DNA of 64,000 nucleotides from Zunongwangia sp. ESRF-bin46 (GTDB taxonomy: Bacteria > Bacteroidota > Bacteroidia > Flavobacteriales > Flavobacteriaceae). A program made the position numbers and the translations under genes. Where the stretch lies: NCBI GenBank assembly GCA_002631855.1, contig NTLF01000004.1, positions 1-64,000 of the forward strand, given 5' to 3'. Below, piece after piece: positions 29,489-40,427 of the stretch; position 1 is the stretch's first letter; the number at the start of each line of letters is the position of its first letter. A model generated the notes under the pieces. It saw nothing but the letters and a program-made list of their open reading frames with translations, was not told the origin of the DNA and did no database searches.

Positions 29489-30455
29489 TAAAGGAGCAAT
29501 TTCAGAATTTATTCAAAAATATTATTTGCACTTCAACGCTGCAGCTTTAGTAGATGCCGCAAAAGGCTACGAAGAGCAGTTGAATAGTGGTTCAAAAATA
29601 TTGGTGTCCTTGGCTGGAGCTATGAGTACAGCGGAATTAGGTAAAATATTTGCCGAAATGATCCGCCAAGATAAAGTGCATATCATTTCATGTACTGGTG
29701 CAAACCTAGAAGAAGATATTATGAATTTAGTGGCCCACAGTCACTATAAACGAGTACCTAACTACCGTGATTTAACCCCAAAAGATGAATGGGAATTGTT
29801 GGAAAAAGGACTGAATCGGGTTACCGATACGTGTATTCCTGAAGAGGAAGCTTTCAGAAGAATACAGGAACACATCGTAAAAATCTGGAAAGAAGCTGAA
29901 GCCAATGGCGAACGCTATTTACCGCACGAATATATGTACAAACTACTGTTGAGTGGCGTTTTAGAAGAACATTATGAAATCGATTTGAAAGATTCGTGGA
30001 TGTACGCTGCCGCAGAGAAAAACCTTCCTATTGTTTGCCCAGGTTGGGAAGACAGCACGATGGGGAACATTTTTGCGAGCTATGTTCTAAAAGGTGAGCT
30101 GAAAGCTTCAACCATAAAAAGTGGTATTGAATATATGACCTTTTTGGCAGATTGGTACACTGATAATTCAGAAAAAGGGATTGGTTTCTTTCAAATTGGA
30201 GGCGGTATTGCTGGCGATTTCCCAATTTGTGTAGTACCGATGTTGTATCAAGATATGGAACGCACCGATACGCCTTTCTGGAGTTATTTTTGTCAGATTT
30301 CAGATTCGACAACAAGCTACGGAAGCTATTCAGGTGCTGTCCCTAATGAAAAAATTACGTGGGGAAAACTGGATATTGACACACCAAAATTCATCATAGA
30401 AAGTGACGCTACCATCGTCGCACCTTTAATTTTTGCATATCTGCTAGATATGTAG
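29478..30455 (+). CDS. Deoxyhypusine synthase-like protein
   Basis: ISCTGANLEEDIMNL; C-terminal PNEKITWGKLDID retains the catalytic-Lys context; ATG 29478 overlaps speB end. Confidence 0.85.
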   Translation: MSTNKGAISEFIQKYYLHFNAAALVDAAKGYEEQLNSGSKILVSLAGAMSTAELGKIFAEMIRQDKVHIISCTGANLEEDIMNLVAHSHYKRVPNYRDLTPKDEWELLEKGLNRVTDTCIPEEEAFRRIQEHIVKIWKEAEANGERYLPHEYMYKLLLSGVLEEHYEIDLKDSWMYAAAEKNLPIVCPGWEDSTMGNIFASYVLKGELKASTIKSGIEYMTFLADWYTDNSEKGIGFFQIGGGIAGDFPICVVPMLYQDMERTDTPFWSYFCQISDSTTSYGSYSGAVPNEKITWGKLDIDTPKFIIESDATIVAPLIFAYLLDM

Positions 30456-30458
30456 CCC

Positions 30459-31985
30459 ATGGAAAACAAAATAGAAAATATAGAATTAAAGTTCTTGACG
30501 CTTAAAGATTACGAAGCGTTAAAAAAAGCGACCCTTCAGTCATATGGAGGGTTGCCAAATTCCTATTGGAAAATTGAAGAGATTGGTAATTTAATTTCTC
30601 TGTTTCCAGAAGGTCAAGTGGTGATTATGGCCGATGGCGAAATTGCAGGTTGTGCCCTATCGATTATTGTAGATTATGATAAAATTGAAGACAACCATAC
30701 CTACGATGATATTACGCGCGACCCATCGTTTAAAATTCACGACCCCAACGGTGATGTGCTCTACGGAATCGATGTATTTATACATCCTGATTACCGCGGA
30801 CTTCGGTTAGGACGTAGACTGTACGACTATCGAAAAGAATTATGTGAAAACCTAAATCTGAAAAGCATTGTTTTTGGTGGAAGAATGCCTAATTACCACA
30901 AACATGCCGATACTATTTCACCTAAAAAATACTTAGAAAAAGTACGAAGTAAGGAAATTGAAGACCCCGTATTGAATTTTCAATTATCGAATGATTTTCA
31001 CCCGCTTCGGGTATTAAAAGGCTATTTGGAAGGCGATGCTGCTTCGGGTGAATACGCCGTTTTAATGGAATGGGATAATATTTACTACACCAAACCGGAT
31101 AAAAAGCCAACTGCTACCAAAAGTGTCGTTCGCTTGGGGCTCATTCAATGGCAAATGCGTTCGTATAAAGGAATAGAAGATTTAATGCAGCAAGCTGAAT
31201 ATTTTATTGACAGTGTTGCAGGGTACCGAAGTGATTTCGCTGTGTTTCCGGAATTTTTCAACGCTCCGCTTATGGCAGAATATAACCATATGAGCGAGCC
31301 GGAAGCCATAAGAGAACTCGCCACGCACACTGCCGAAATTACCGAACGGTTGTCCAAACTTTCCATTTCGTATAACATCAATATCATTTCGGGAAGTATG
31401 CCCGAAGTGGTAAATGACAAGCTATACAATGTAGGTTATTTATGCCGTCGCGACGGAAGTGTAGAACGGTACGAAAAATTACACGTGACACCAGATGAAG
31501 CAAAAGTTTGGGGCATGCAACAGGGTAACACATTAAAAACTTTTGATACCGATTGTGGTAAAGTAGGAATATTAATTTGTTACGATTCTGAATTTCCTGA
31601 GCTTTCCAGACTTTTATCTGATGAAGGAATGGACATTCTGTTTGTTCCTTTTTTAACGGACACCCAAAATGGATATTCCAGAGTTCGGTTGTGTGCACAA
31701 GCGCGTGCCATTGAAAACGAATGTTATGTTGCCATTGCTGGCAGCGTGGGCAACTTACCGAAAGTTCATAATATGGATATTCAATATGCGCAATCAGCTG
31801 TGTTTACACCTTGCGATTTTGCTTTCCCCAATAACGGTGTAAAAGCTGAAACGACCCCAAATACCGAAATGATATTGGTGGCCGATGTAGATTTAGATTT
31901 GTTACGGGAATTACACACGTTCGGCGCCGTGAGAAACTTAAAGGACAGACGAAAAGATTTTTACTCACTTAAACGAGTGAAGTAA
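30459..31985 (+). CDS. Bifunctional GNAT N-acetyltransferase / carbon-nitrogen hydrolase
   Basis: N-terminal GNAT (DVFIHPDYRGLRLGRRLYDYR); C-terminal nitrilase triad region (FPEFFN, YEKLHVTP, ILICYDSEFPE). Confidence 0.87.
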   Translation: MENKIENIELKFLTLKDYEALKKATLQSYGGLPNSYWKIEEIGNLISLFPEGQVVIMADGEIAGCALSIIVDYDKIEDNHTYDDITRDPSFKIHDPNGDVLYGIDVFIHPDYRGLRLGRRLYDYRKELCENLNLKSIVFGGRMPNYHKHADTISPKKYLEKVRSKEIEDPVLNFQLSNDFHPLRVLKGYLEGDAASGEYAVLMEWDNIYYTKPDKKPTATKSVVRLGLIQWQMRSYKGIEDLMQQAEYFIDSVAGYRSDFAVFPEFFNAPLMAEYNHMSEPEAIRELATHTAEITERLSKLSISYNINIISGSMPEVVNDKLYNVGYLCRRDGSVERYEKLHVTPDEAKVWGMQQGNTLKTFDTDCGKVGILICYDSEFPELSRLLSDEGMDILFVPFLTDTQNGYSRVRLCAQARAIENECYVAIAGSVGNLPKVHNMDIQYAQSAVFTPCDFAFPNNGVKAETTPNTEMILVADVDLDLLRELHTFGAVRNLKDRRKDFYSLKRVK

Positions 31986-31993
31986 TCCAACAT

Positions 31994-32031
31994 AATTCCT
32001 CTTTTACGTAAAGCTAAGAGAGGAATTCTTT
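31994..32031. terminator. Convergent hairpin terminator
   Basis: AATTCCTCT...AGAGGAATT between converging genes, T-rich flank. Confidence 0.55.
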
Positions 32032-33425
32032 TCAGAAATATTCTTTCTAATTTCCCAAATCGCATATCCAATTACCACCAAATATTCCACAGCTACTAAC
32101 CAAAGGTTTTCATTAAAACCATTAGCTCCATAAGCACTATAACTTAATATTACTACAGCACTCCAAACTATAGGAAAACGGTATTTGGTAAACAAGCACA
32201 ACAGTAAAGGCGTAGCAACATACCAAGGATGTACCGTGGTAGAAAGCAAGAAATAAAACGAAACTCCAAAGAGCATCGCAGTGATTAATTTGGGTAGTGT
32301 TTCATTTCTTCTGAAAAAGGTAAGTATCAATATAAAAGCAATGACAATTAGTGGCAATACCTTACCAACCGTAGCAATAATATTCCATCCTACTGTTTGA
32401 AAACCTATCCATCTTATGATGTAATACACACTCGCATTAAACTCGAAATTCTGAAACCACAAACCAATGGTTGTAGTGAAATTCTGAAGAAACTCCGAAG
32501 AAAAAAATGGTGAGAATGTTACAATAACCGTTAGTAAACAAACCGTATAAAACAGAATCAGTTTCTTTATTCCTAGTGAAGTGAATTCCAATGAAGAATC
32601 ACTTTCTCCTTTCTTATTTTTCAAAAAGTAGTTAAAGAATAGTGGCAAAAATAACAACGGTAATAGTTTTACTGAAACAGAAACCCCCAACAATACAGCA
32701 GCCCAAACCCATTTTCTTTTTTGCAATAAGTAAAGTGCCCAAACTAGAAAGAAAAGCATCACGCCTTCAAAATGTAGGTTTCCTGTTAATTCAATAATGA
32801 TAAAAGGGTTTAGGAAATACCAAAAAATAGTATGTGGATTCAGATTAAGGTTCTTCAACAATTTTCTTCCGAAGTAAAAGACACCTACATCTGCAAGAAT
32901 CATAATCAATCGTAACACCACTACCGAACCCAGAATACTGTTTTTAGCAAACAAAGCAGCTATTGCAAAAAATAATTGATTGATAGGTGGATAATTACTG
33001 TAATGGCTAGCGTTGAGAGCACCCATTCCATTTATTAGTTTAGTTGCTTCCGCTCCGCTAAGCCACCTTAAACTATTCAGTATTTCAGATGTTTTATTTA
33101 CATATTGCTCTGGCGTAAAAAGATATGGGTTTTCCCCTTGCAGCAACAACTTGCCATCCCAGATAAAACGATAAAAATCTTGTGACAAATTGGGGATTGC
33201 AACTAAAAAGACTAATCGAAAAACAATCCCAAATCCGAAAAGAACCCAAAAATTACCCTTTGTAACTTTAATTAATTTGTAGGTTAAAAAAAATAAAGCC
33301 CCGTATAAAGGTAGAAGTTTGGCTAGGTCACTTCTATGTAAATCGTATCCAAAGCTTGCGTACAACCCAATACATATTAACGCAAAAATTAATGGAATTC
33401 GATACAAGTTGAAGAAATCTCTCAT
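32004..33425 (-). CDS. Polytopic glycosyltransferase (GT87/mannosyltransferase-like)
   Basis: Many TMs; YRFIWDGKLLLQGENPYLFTPEQY, YPPINQLFFAIAA. Confidence 0.7.
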   Translation of the reverse strand: MRDFFNLYRIPLIFALICIGLYASFGYDLHRSDLAKLLPLYGALFFLTYKLIKVTKGNFWVLFGFGIVFRLVFLVAIPNLSQDFYRFIWDGKLLLQGENPYLFTPEQYVNKTSEILNSLRWLSGAEATKLINGMGALNASHYSNYPPINQLFFAIAALFAKNSILGSVVVLRLIMILADVGVFYFGRKLLKNLNLNPHTIFWYFLNPFIIIELTGNLHFEGVMLFFLVWALYLLQKRKWVWAAVLLGVSVSVKLLPLLFLPLFFNYFLKNKKGESDSSLEFTSLGIKKLILFYTVCLLTVIVTFSPFFSSEFLQNFTTTIGLWFQNFEFNASVYYIIRWIGFQTVGWNIIATVGKVLPLIVIAFILILTFFRRNETLPKLITAMLFGVSFYFLLSTTVHPWYVATPLLLCLFTKYRFPIVWSAVVILSYSAYGANGFNENLWLVAVEYLVVIGYAIWEIRKNISEKNSSLSFT

Positions 33426-33504
33426 ACGGTTTTAATTTTGGGAAAATCACAAGATATAAAACCTTTAAGTCTTTTTAAAATCTAAGAAATTTTAACAACA
33501 CCGA

Positions 33505-34629
33505 TTAATCCTGCCACTCTGCAATAAATAAATTAGTGTCTCGGGTACCGCCGTTATTCCTGTTGGATGAAAAGACTAATTTTTTTCCATCGTTTGAAAA
33601 TACCGGAAAAGCATCGAACGTTTCACCGTGAGTAACGCGTTCTAGATTCTTTCCGTCAATATCAATTAAATATAAATTGAACGGAAAACCGCGTTCAGCT
33701 TCAAAATTACTACTAAAGAGTACTTTTTCACCACTTGGATGAAAAAATGGGGCCCAATTGGCGTTTCCTAAATTGGTCAGTTGGCGCAATTCACTTCCAT
33801 CTGCATTACAGATATAAAGTTCCATTTCGGTGGGTTGCACGAGACCTTTAGCTAATAAATCTTTGTATTCCTTTATTTCGTTATCAGTTTTTGGGCGAGA
33901 AGAGCGAAAAATCAATTTAGATCCGTCTGGTGAGAAAAAAGCCCCTCCATCATAACCTAATTCGTCTGTAATTTGCTTTACACCTGTTCCATCAAGGTTC
34001 ATAGTGTATAATTCCAAATCACCACTTCTATCACTTGTAAAAACAATTTTATCTCCTTTTGGTGACACCGTTGCTTCGGCATCATAACCAGGTTCGTCTG
34101 TTAATTGAGCGGTGATATTTCCTTCCAGATCTGCCACGAAGATGTCAAAACTATCATACACTGGCCAAACGTATTTTCCGTTGTTACGAAGTGGAACTTC
34201 TGGACATGCTTCATCTTTTAAATGTGTAGAAGCATAAACAATATGCTTATTGTCTGGCATAAAATAAGCACAAGTAGTACGGCCTTTTCCGGTACTGACC
34301 ATAGGTGGTTGTTTATCCTTGAATGTTTCATCTGCATTCATCAAAAACATTTGGTCACAACCAACACCCCAATTCTCATAGTTGGACTGGAACACCAATT
34401 GCTTGTCATCAAAACTCCAGTACGCCTCGGCATTGTCACCGCCAAAAGTTACTTGCCGGATAGATTTAAAATGTTTTTCCTCTGGATAGATTAAACTATC
34501 TTTTTGATTTGAAACGTTATTTTCAACGGTTTTATCAGTTGCTATCGCTTTAACTTCTTTTTTTTCTTCAGAAGTATTTTTACACGAAATAAGCAAGACA
34601 GTAGTCAACAAAAGGGCAAAAATTCTCAT
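33505..34629 (-). CDS. TolB-like PD40 beta-propeller lipoprotein
   Basis: Lipobox LLISCKN; repeats KIVFTSDRSGDLELYTMNLDG, KLIFRSSRPK. Confidence 0.82.
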   Translation of the reverse strand: MRIFALLLTTVLLISCKNTSEEKKEVKAIATDKTVENNVSNQKDSLIYPEEKHFKSIRQVTFGGDNAEAYWSFDDKQLVFQSNYENWGVGCDQMFLMNADETFKDKQPPMVSTGKGRTTCAYFMPDNKHIVYASTHLKDEACPEVPLRNNGKYVWPVYDSFDIFVADLEGNITAQLTDEPGYDAEATVSPKGDKIVFTSDRSGDLELYTMNLDGTGVKQITDELGYDGGAFFSPDGSKLIFRSSRPKTDNEIKEYKDLLAKGLVQPTEMELYICNADGSELRQLTNLGNANWAPFFHPSGEKVLFSSNFEAERGFPFNLYLIDIDGKNLERVTHGETFDAFPVFSNDGKKLVFSSNRNNGGTRDTNLFIAEWQD

Positions 34630-34661
34630 ATTTCAATTACTTTTGTTGCAAAAATAAGGAT

Positions 34662-35900
34662 ATGCGCTCATTTATAATACTATTTCTGTCTTCAATACTG
34701 CTAATTTCTTGTAAGGAAGAAAAACCCAAAGCTGTATCTATGAAAGAGGATGTAACCATTTTAGCCGATGATACATTTAACGGTCGAAAAACTGGTACGG
34801 AAGGGGAACAAAAAGCCGCTGAATATATTATAAAACGATTTAAAGCAATTGGATTATCGCCAAAAGGATATAAAGGCAACTATACACAGACCTTCAGTTT
34901 TCGGGGCAGTAAAGATCCTCATAAAGAGGCTGAATTCGCTTCGAAATCTGACAGTGCGACAACTGGAACCAACGTCATTGGATATATAAACAACGAAGCA
35001 GAAACTACTGTAGTTATCGGCGCCCATTACGATCATTTAGGGATGGGTGGTGAAGGTTCGTTGTATCGCGAAGGAAAAGCCATCCACAACGGTGCAGATG
35101 ACAATGCCAGTGGTGTTGCAGTTATGCTGAAACTTGCCGATTCGTTAATTGCCTCTGCTCCACTCAATAATGAGAACAATTATCTTTTTATTGCTTTTTC
35201 TGGGGAAGAAGAAGGACTGTTAGGTTCTAACTACTTTGTAAAAAACCCAACCATCGACACTAAAAAAGTGAGCTATATGATCAATATGGATATGGTGGGC
35301 AGGTTAAATGAGGAAAAAACACTAGCTGTTCACGGTGTAGGTACTTCGCCTGTTTTTAAGCAAACGCTTTTTGCAAATAATGATGCTAATTTAAACATAG
35401 TAGAACACGAAAGCGGTGTTGGCCCAAGCGACCACACTTCTTTTTATTTGGCCGATATTCCGGTGCTTCATTTTTTTACGGGTCAACACGAGGATTATCA
35501 CAAACCCGGTGACGATGCCGAAAAGTTAAATTACGAAGGAATGCAGCAAATTTCAAAATATATTTTTTCTATTATTTCAGACTTAAACGATAACGGGCAG
35601 TTGGCTTTCACCAAAACCAAAAACGAAAGCGAAGTAGTACCCGACTTTAAAGTAACTTTAGGTGTAGTTCCCGACTATTTATTTGATGGTGAAGGTATGC
35701 GAATTGACGGTATTAGTGAAGACCGTCCCGCACAAAAAGCAGGGTTGCAAAAAGGTGATGTGGTTAAAAAAATGGGCGAACACGAAGTAACCGATATGAT
35801 GAGCTATATGAAATCACTTTCAAAATTTGAAAAAGGACAGACTACTACTGTTACTGTTGAAAGAGATGGTAAATTAATTGAAACTGAAGTCACTTTTTAG
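34662..35900 (+). CDS. M28 family metallopeptidase lipoprotein with C-terminal PDZ
   Basis: VVIGAHYDHLGMGG, HNGADDNASGVAVML, FSGEEEGLLGS; PDZ RPAQKAGLQKGDVV. Confidence 0.88.
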   Translation: MRSFIILFLSSILLISCKEEKPKAVSMKEDVTILADDTFNGRKTGTEGEQKAAEYIIKRFKAIGLSPKGYKGNYTQTFSFRGSKDPHKEAEFASKSDSATTGTNVIGYINNEAETTVVIGAHYDHLGMGGEGSLYREGKAIHNGADDNASGVAVMLKLADSLIASAPLNNENNYLFIAFSGEEEGLLGSNYFVKNPTIDTKKVSYMINMDMVGRLNEEKTLAVHGVGTSPVFKQTLFANNDANLNIVEHESGVGPSDHTSFYLADIPVLHFFTGQHEDYHKPGDDAEKLNYEGMQQISKYIFSIISDLNDNGQLAFTKTKNESEVVPDFKVTLGVVPDYLFDGEGMRIDGISEDRPAQKAGLQKGDVVKKMGEHEVTDMMSYMKSLSKFEKGQTTTVTVERDGKLIETEVTF

Positions 35901-36286
35901 GGTAAGGATTCATTTTTTTCGGCTTCCATTTTTCTGAAATGTTCATTCTCTGCTTCGGTTAATAATCTTGATTTTATTACAAATCGAAGGCCTAAAGGAA
36001 TTTCTACCGAAAAACTTGAACCGCGACCTTTGGTAATATCTACAGTTAAATGCGTGTGTTTCCAGTATTCATATTGGTCTTGATTCATATAAAATGAAAC
36101 TCCAGTAACTTCACCCAATAGAATATCACTTTCATCTAAATAAAAATCCTCTTTTGAAATTAACATAGGTGACGAGCCATCACAACAACCCCCACTTTGA
36201 TGAAAAATAAGGGAACCGTGCTGTTCTTTCATTTGTTCAACAATTTTCTTTGCTTCATCTGTTATTGCTACTCTACTATTTTTCAT
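35897..36286 (-). CDS. DUF779 family protein
   Basis: SLIFHQSGGCCDGSSPM motif; next to aldehyde dehydrogenase. Confidence 0.82.
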   Translation of the reverse strand: MKNSRVAITDEAKKIVEQMKEQHGSLIFHQSGGCCDGSSPMLISKEDFYLDESDILLGEVTGVSFYMNQDQYEYWKHTHLTVDITKGRGSSFSVEIPLGLRFVIKSRLLTEAENEHFRKMEAEKNESLP

Positions 36287-36306
36287 ACTCTAAATTTAGA
36301 AATAAA

Positions 36307-36327
36307 GGCCGGAAGTTAATTCCGGCC
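36307..36327. terminator. Hairpin between ALDH and DUF779 genes
   Basis: GGCCGGAA-gttaa-TTCCGGCC. Confidence 0.5.
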
Positions 36328-36347
36328 ATTTTAAAACCAATTAAATT

Positions 36348-37871
36348 CTAAAAGAAACCTAACTTTTTCTTATCATAGGAAATCAGCATATTTTTAGTTT
36401 GTCGATAATGATCGAGCATCATTTTATGGTTTTCACGACCAATCCCAGATTTTTTATACCCTCCGAAAGGTGCGTGTGCCGGATATGCATGATAGTTGTT
36501 CACCCATACTCTACCCGCTTTCACTTCTCTTGAAATTTGATATGCTTGATGCATATCGCGTGTCCAAACACCAGCTCCTAGACCATACAATGTGTCATTT
36601 GCAATTTCGATAGCATCTGCTTCATTTTTAAAACTTGTAACACATACTACAGGACCGAAAATTTCTTCTTGAAATACGCGCATCTTATTATTTCCTTTAA
36701 AAATAGTGGGCTTTATATAGTACCCACCTTCTAAGCCTTCGTTATAGGCAGACTCACCTCCGGTAAGTACTTCACAACCTTCTTCTTTACCAATATCTAA
36801 ATAGTTTAAAATTTTCTCGTATTGATCATTAGAGGCTTGCGCTCCCATCATCGTTTCTGGATCTAAAGGATGACCAATTTTAATAGCTTTGGTACGTTCT
36901 ACAACGCGCTCCATAAATTCATCGAAAATACTTTCTTCAACTAAAATTCGTGATGGACAGGTACATACTTCACCTTGATTAAAGGCAAAAAGAACAGCTC
37001 CTTCAATAGCTTTATCAAGAAAATCATCATCTTGATCCATCACACTTTTAAAGAATATATTTGGTGATTTGCCTCCTAATTCCAATGTAACAGGAATTAT
37101 GTTCTTGGAAGCATACTGCATAATCATTTGGCCTGTGGTAGTTTCACCCGTAAAAGCAATTTTATTAATGCGCGAACTAGAAGCCAGTGGTTTTCCTGCC
37201 TCAAGACCAAATCCATTTATAATATTTAAAACGCCATCTGGAACGACATCTTGAATTAATTCTGCTAAAATTATAATCCCCACTGGGGTTTGTTCGGCTG
37301 GTTTTAGTATTACACAATTACCAGCTGCCAAAGCAGGAGCTAACTTCCAAGCTGCCATTAAAATTGGAAAATTCCAAGGGATAATTTGACCAACAACTCC
37401 AAGAGGCTCCCAAATATTTAATGAAACAGTGTTTTCATCTAATTCACTAGCCCCACCTTCTTCCGCTCTAATTACGCCCGCAAAATACCTAAAGTGATCT
37501 ACCGCCAATGGCAAATCTGCATTGGTTGTTTCACGAATAGGCTTTCCGTTATCCCAGGTTTCGGCTCGTGCTAATGTTTCAATATTTGCTTCAATAATGT
37601 CGGCAATTTTTAAAAGTACATTGCTTCGTTCGGTTGCAGAGGTTCTATTCCAAGTTTTAGCGGCTTCCCAAGCAGCATCTAACGCTTTATCCACATCTTC
37701 TTTTGTAGATCGCGCTACTTTTGTAAATGAATTTCCATCTACGGGGGAAATACTTTCAAAATATTCTCCCTTTACAGGTTTTTCCCACTTTCCACCAATA
37801 AAATTATCGTATGTATCTTTAAATTGTGGTCGTTCAATGGCTTTTCCTTTTTCAGTTTTTATATCGCTCAT
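36348..37871 (-). CDS. NAD-dependent aldehyde dehydrogenase
   Basis: [46 protein letters not shown]. Confidence 0.92.
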   Translation of the reverse strand: MSDIKTEKGKAIERPQFKDTYDNFIGGKWEKPVKGEYFESISPVDGNSFTKVARSTKEDVDKALDAAWEAAKTWNRTSATERSNVLLKIADIIEANIETLARAETWDNGKPIRETTNADLPLAVDHFRYFAGVIRAEEGGASELDENTVSLNIWEPLGVVGQIIPWNFPILMAAWKLAPALAAGNCVILKPAEQTPVGIIILAELIQDVVPDGVLNIINGFGLEAGKPLASSSRINKIAFTGETTTGQMIMQYASKNIIPVTLELGGKSPNIFFKSVMDQDDDFLDKAIEGAVLFAFNQGEVCTCPSRILVEESIFDEFMERVVERTKAIKIGHPLDPETMMGAQASNDQYEKILNYLDIGKEEGCEVLTGGESAYNEGLEGGYYIKPTIFKGNNKMRVFQEEIFGPVVCVTSFKNEADAIEIANDTLYGLGAGVWTRDMHQAYQISREVKAGRVWVNNYHAYPAHAPFGGYKKSGIGRENHKMMLDHYRQTKNMLISYDKKKLGFF

Positions 37872-38014
37872 AATGATAAACTTTTAGATATTATTTTGTG
37901 AATTACTTAATTTTAATAAAGATATTTTATTATATTATCAGTTAATTGAACAATTCTATTGAAGACTAACACATTTCTATTTTTTACGATTTTTACTGAT
38001 ATTTTTGTGTAATA

Positions 38015-38938
38015 TTGATTATGAATCATTCCTTAGCAAGACATAAAGAGAGTCGGAAAATTTTCACCTTGGTTGAAAACAGAACAACTTATAATGCCGA
38101 ATATTCTGAATTAAATATTTTTGAAACACACAAAGTAGCAGAACGTGTTTCGCTTACATTCGATTTTCCTGTTATTGCCAGTATGCTTACAGGGAAAAAA
38201 ATAATGCACCTTAGTGATATTCCTGAATTCGACTTTCTTCCCGGCGAGTCAGTGGTTATGCCGGCTAATAAGGAAATGGTTATTGACTTTCCCATTGCTA
38301 CTAAAAGCAGTCCTACACAGTGTTTAGCACTCGGGATTGACCCTGAAAAAATAAACGAAGTTGCCTTAAAGTTTAACCAACAAGTTGAAATTGAAAACGA
38401 AAACAACAACTGGAACCTGGAAGAAGGTATCGCTTCTCACCTTACCAATCAAATTGAAGTAAATTACCTTATTGATAGATTGGTGAATACATTTACTGAA
38501 AATTCTTCATCTAAAGATGTGTTGTTAGATTTAATGATTCAAGAGCTGATTATCCGTCTGCTTCAAACAAAAGCCAAATTCAGTATTTTAAATGACCACT
38601 TAGAAATTTTTAGCGATACTCGTATTGGCTCTGTAGTAAAATACATCAAGGAAAACTTAACCAACAAAAACATTAGCGTGGACACCTTAGCCGAAAAGGC
38701 ATATATGAGTACGTCTAATTTTCACAAAAAGTTCAAAAATACTTTAGGCGTTTCGCCAATAGATTTTATGAATTCAGAAAAGATAAAGTTTGCAAAAAGG
38801 CTAATGAAAAAAAATAAGACTATGCTTATTTCAGAAATTGCTTTTAAATCTGGATTTAATAATGTGAGTTACTTTAACCGGCAGTTTAAAAAATTAGAGC
38901 TGATGACCCCGCAGCAATTTCGACTTTCTATTCACTAA
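38015..38938 (+). CDS. AraC-family transcriptional regulator
   Basis: C-terminal double HTH (VDTLAEKAYMSTSNFHKKFKNTLGVSPIDFM...ISEIAFKSGFNNVSYFNRQFKK). Confidence 0.9.
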   Translation: MIMNHSLARHKESRKIFTLVENRTTYNAEYSELNIFETHKVAERVSLTFDFPVIASMLTGKKIMHLSDIPEFDFLPGESVVMPANKEMVIDFPIATKSSPTQCLALGIDPEKINEVALKFNQQVEIENENNNWNLEEGIASHLTNQIEVNYLIDRLVNTFTENSSSKDVLLDLMIQELIIRLLQTKAKFSILNDHLEIFSDTRIGSVVKYIKENLTNKNISVDTLAEKAYMSTSNFHKKFKNTLGVSPIDFMNSEKIKFAKRLMKKNKTMLISEIAFKSGFNNVSYFNRQFKKLELMTPQQFRLSIH

Positions 38939-38939
38939 A

Positions 38940-40427
38940 TTAAGCCCTACTTAACAAGCTCTTAAAAAACACAAAGCCAAAGCCCACAAAAAGCATCAAG
39001 TGAAACGGAAATAGACCAAAGTCGCCGTCTTCCTTTCCTACCACAAAAGCACTGTACATTCCAAATGCAAAGTAGAGCATTAAAATGCCTTCAATAATCG
39101 TGTTTGCTGAAAAGTTTTTAGTCAAGTATTTATTTTCTTTCCAACTTTCTTTTAGGGAAATATTGAATTTTGGTGTTCTTATAAAGTCGCTTTTCTTACC
39201 AAAATGCCCTTCCAACACAGCAAGTGAGTTATGAACCGAAAAACCCATTGCCACCGAAAAGAAGGTGAAAAACATCCCAATATATTTCAGGAAGTTTTTA
39301 AATCCGCCGCCATGGATTTTTGAATATGTGAGCCAATAACACATAAAAAAGATAACCGTACTAAAGGCAAATCCCGCCAACACATAAAATACAATCGCCC
39401 ATTCGGGGTGTGCTGCCTTTATGTACAACATCGGCACACTTAAAATGGCCACAGTCAATATCAATAAAAACATGCTGCTGTTCAACAAATGAAAGAAGCT
39501 ATGAAACTTTGTTTTCCAAGAAACGGAAGGGTCTTTTAATAATCTCAAATAGAGTTTCTGAAAGTTTTCAGCAGCACCTTTATTCCATCGAAATTGCTGT
39601 GATTTGGCAGCACTGATCACCACAGGAAGCTCAGCCGGCGTTTCTACATCTTCCAAGTATTTAAACTTCCATTTTTTAAGTTGAGCACGGTAACTTAGAT
39701 CCAAGTCTTCAGTCAAGGTGTCGCCTTCCCAGTTTCCGGCATCGATGATGCAAGCCTTTCGCCATACACCGGCAGTACCGTTAAAGTTGATAAAGTGGTT
39801 TCCAAAATTTCGCCCTACTTGTTCTAAAACAAAGTGAAAATCGAGCGCAAAGGCTTGTATTTTTGTAAGTAGCGAATAGTCTCTATTAATATGGCCCCAA
39901 CGGGTTTGCACCACACCAATTTTTTCATCTTTAAAATAAGGAACTGTTTTTTTCAACCAGTCTTTCTTCGGAAGGAAATCGGCATCAAAAATTGCAATAA
40001 ACTCGCCTTTTGCGGTCTTCAACCCTTCTTTTAATGCTCCCGCCTTAAAACCAGAACGGTCTTCCCTGCTCATTTGTTTAATATCCAACCCTGAAGCTTG
40101 CAGTTTTTTTATGTGAGCAGCAGTAGCTTGAAAAGATTCGTCGGTAGAGTCGTCTAACACTTGAATCTCTAACTTATCTTTTGGGTATTCTAATTCCGCA
40201 ATATTATTCAGTAAACGTTCCATTACATACAACTCGTTATAAACGGGCAATTGAATGGTTACAAACGGAATTTCTTCAGGGTTTGAAAAATCGAAAGTGG
40301 GGTCCGTATCCTTTTTGTTTCTAGCTTTTAGGTAATTGACAAACAAATTGAGTTGTGCCAAAGCATACAGAAAAATAAGTAGCAATGCTATGGAATAAAT
40401 TACAACGATGCTTATTTCGAATATCAT
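38940..40427 (-). CDS. Membrane GT2 glycosyltransferase (cellulose-synthase-like)
   Basis: VTIQLPVYNE, IFDADFLPKKDWL, LTEDLDLSYRAQ, QQFRWNKG; C-terminal TMs. Confidence 0.88.
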   Translation of the reverse strand: MIFEISIVVIYSIALLLIFLYALAQLNLFVNYLKARNKKDTDPTFDFSNPEEIPFVTIQLPVYNELYVMERLLNNIAELEYPKDKLEIQVLDDSTDESFQATAAHIKKLQASGLDIKQMSREDRSGFKAGALKEGLKTAKGEFIAIFDADFLPKKDWLKKTVPYFKDEKIGVVQTRWGHINRDYSLLTKIQAFALDFHFVLEQVGRNFGNHFINFNGTAGVWRKACIIDAGNWEGDTLTEDLDLSYRAQLKKWKFKYLEDVETPAELPVVISAAKSQQFRWNKGAAENFQKLYLRLLKDPSVSWKTKFHSFFHLLNSSMFLLILTVAILSVPMLYIKAAHPEWAIVFYVLAGFAFSTVIFFMCYWLTYSKIHGGGFKNFLKYIGMFFTFFSVAMGFSVHNSLAVLEGHFGKKSDFIRTPKFNISLKESWKENKYLTKNFSANTIIEGILMLYFAFGMYSAFVVGKEDGDFGLFPFHLMLFVGFGFVFFKSLLSRA

